Assembly: GCA_963717375.1 (NCBI GenBank)
Contig: OY970329.1
Coordinates: 1,364,001-1,428,000 of the forward strand
Reading direction: 5' to 3'
DNA length: 64,000 bases
Source: VRUE01 sp963717375
GTDB taxonomy: Bacteria; Actinomycetota; Thermoleophilia; Solirubrobacterales; 70-9
The notes below the pieces were generated by a model. It did no database searches. It had not been told where the DNA came from and worked only from the letters and a program-made list of their open reading frames with translations. This document shows, in pieces, positions 62,582 to 64,000 of this stretch; position 1 is the first letter of the stretch, and every line of letters starts with the position of its first letter. Made by a program: the position numbers and the translations under genes.

Positions 62582-64000
62582 GACCACCGCAGACACCCAA
62601 ACGGAGACCGTGAGCAACGGCGCGGTCAGGGTGCGCCGGGCGCTGGTCTCGGTCTCTGACAAGACCGGGGTCGGCGACTTCGCCAAGGGGCTCGCCGCCC
62701 TCGGGGTCGAGATCCTCTCCACCGGCGGCACCGCGGCCGCGCTGCGCGAGGCCGGCCTCGAGGTGACCGACGTCTCCGAGTTCACCGGCCAGGAGGAGAT
62801 CCTCGGCGGCCGGGTCAAGACGCTGCACCCGCGCCTTCACGCGGCGCTGCTGGCGCGGCGCGACGACGCTGAGCACATGGCGACGCTGGAGCGCGAGGGG
62901 ATCGCCCCGATCGACCTGGTCTGCGTCAACCTCTACCCCTTCGAGGAGACCGTCGCCGGCAATGACGTCGAGGCCGAGGTCGCGGTCGAGAACATCGACA
63001 TCGGCGGCCCGACGATGATCCGCGCCGCCGCCAAGAACCACAGCGGCGTCGCCGTCGTGGTCAAGCCCGAGTCCTACGACGCGGTGCTGGCCGAGCTGGA
63101 GGAGGCCGGCGGCGAGGTCTCCGCCTCGACCCGGCACTGGCTCGCCAACGAGGCCTTCGCCCAGACCGCGCGCTACGACGCCGCGATCAGCCGCTGGTTC
63201 TCGGCCGAGTACGAGGACTTCCCCGAACACCTCGCGGTTGCCTACGAGAAGGTCCTCGACCTCGCCTACGGCGAGAACCCCCACCAGCGGGCGGCCCTCT
63301 ACTCGGAAGCCGGCGTGCGCAGTCACGTGCTCTCGCGCGTCGCCAAGCTGCACGGCCGCGCCCTCTCCTTCAACAACGTGCTCGACCTCGACTCGGCCCG
63401 CCGCCTGGTCGAGGACTTCGAGCAGCCGGCCTGCGCGATCGTCAAGCACAACAACCCCTGCGGGGCGGCGATCGGCAAGGACGCGGCAGAGGCCTACGCC
63501 AAGGCGCTCGCCTGCGACCCGATGTCGGCCTTCGGCGGCGTGATCGCCTTCAACCGGCCGGTCAGCAAAGAGCTGGCAGAAGCCCTGCACGAGAACTTCG
63601 TCGAGGTGCTGATCGCGCCCGACTACGAACACGGCGCGCTCGAAGTGCTGCAGCAAAAGGAGGCGATCCGCATCCTCTGTGAGGAGGAGCGCCGCCAGCG
63701 CGACCCGCAGGAACGCGACGTCAAACGCGTTCTCGGTGGCCTCCTGATCCAGGACCGCGACGGCGACCCCGAGCCGCGCGAGATCATGGAGGTGGTGACC
63801 AAGACCGAGGCAAACGAGCAGCAGTGGGACGACATGTGCTTCGCCTGGACCGTCGTCCGCCACGTCCGCTCCAACGCGATCGTGATCGCCAAGGACGGCG
63901 CCACGCTCGGCATCGGCGCCGGTCAGATGAGCCGGGTCGACTCGGTGCGACTCGCGGTCGAGAAGTGCCGCGACGCCCGCGGCGAGGACGCTGGCGCCCT
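62574..64000 (+). CDS. purH: AICAR transformylase/IMP cyclohydrolase, 3' end outside window
   Basis: The frame is open from ATG 62574 to the window end (475 codons of about 520 usual). After about 20 variable residues, the IMP cyclohydrolase half has 'LVSVSDKTGVGDFAKGLAALGVEILSTGG', 'VKTLHPRLHAALLARR' and 'INLYPF'-like 'VCVNLYPFEETVA'. The transformylase half begins at 'YGENPHQRAALY' and includes 'AIVKHNNPCGAAIG' and 'CDPMSAFGGVIAFN'. It catalyses the last two steps to IMP. 8-bp overlap with purN. Confidence 0.96.
   Translation, partial: MSETTADTQTETVSNGAVRVRRALVSVSDKTGVGDFAKGLAALGVEILSTGGTAAALREAGLEVTDVSEFTGQEEILGGRVKTLHPRLHAALLARRDDAEHMATLEREGIAPIDLVCVNLYPFEETVAGNDVEAEVAVENIDIGGPTMIRAAAKNHSGVAVVVKPESYDAVLAELEEAGGEVSASTRHWLANEAFAQTARYDAAISRWFSAEYEDFPEHLAVAYEKVLDLAYGENPHQRAALYSEAGVRSHVLSRVAKLHGRALSFNNVLDLDSARRLVEDFEQPACAIVKHNNPCGAAIGKDAAEAYAKALACDPMSAFGGVIAFNRPVSKELAEALHENFVEVLIAPDYEHGALEVLQQKEAIRILCEEERRQRDPQERDVKRVLGGLLIQDRDGDPEPREIMEVVTKTEANEQQWDDMCFAWTVVRHVRSNAIVIAKDGATLGIGAGQMSRVDSVRLAVEKCRDARGEDAGA

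Overview
The window is a high-GC, densely packed bacterial chromosome segment with many GTG and TTG starts and many 1-4 bp gene overlaps. It most likely comes from an actinobacterium of the class Thermoleophilia (Solirubrobacter/Conexibacter-like). The evidence is the actinobacterial order dnaK-grpE-dnaJ-hspR-clpB, a PgsA1-like phosphatidylinositol(-phosphate) synthase beside myo-inositol-phosphate synthase, an F420-type LLM oxidoreductase, and several secreted families of unknown function. The lineage call is inference from gene content. No rRNA, insertion sequence, CRISPR array or prophage was seen.

Layout. 1-6.3 kb: methyltransferase tail, two membrane proteins, a VOC protein, a solitary SRA-like/PD-(D/E)XK putative restriction protein, then an ECF41 sigma factor with its epimerase partner. 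6.4-12.7 kb: tRNA-Asp, a secreted HExxH peptidase, a four-gene lipid operon (FAD oxidoreductase, DUF1365, CFA-type synthase, alpha/beta hydrolase) and an MBL hydrolase. 12.7-21.7 kb: secreted proteins (one tandem paralogous pair), FHA-HTH regulator, one-TM FtsH-like protease, MpaB-like oxygenase, tRNA-Val, methyltransferase, two SDRs. 21.7-28.9 kb: argF-lgt-prmC-lysS operon (minus strand), EEP-fold protein, histone-H1-like protein, RNA uracil methyltransferase, coiled-coil protein. 29-35.3 kb: LLM oxidoreductase, then a minus-strand set PAP2-PI synthase-ino1-GT4/PHP fusion-UDG-like protein that looks like a phosphatidylinositol pathway. 35.3-47 kb: endonuclease III, cytochrome c, His-rich secreted EEP protein, the heat-shock operon, and a membrane-anchored NTF2-like protein coupled to a bifunctional cell-wall hydrolase. 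47-64 kb: de novo purine genes purD-purE-purB, then purC-purS-purQ-purL and purF-purN-purH (truncated by the window end), interrupted by vapBC, an amine oxidase, a GST-like protein, a P450 and a TetR/MFS efflux pair. purM and purK are not in this window.

Most interesting signals: a 47-bp palindromic repeat present three times at exactly the same length, one copy inside a coding sequence; two other long perfect inverted repeats; the GT4-shell/PHP fusion inside a putative inositol-lipid operon; a UDG-like protein lacking family motifs; paired 16-bp imperfect palindromes covering both start codons of a TetR/MFS pair; and five convergent gene pairs that share a single CTAG as overlapping stop codons.
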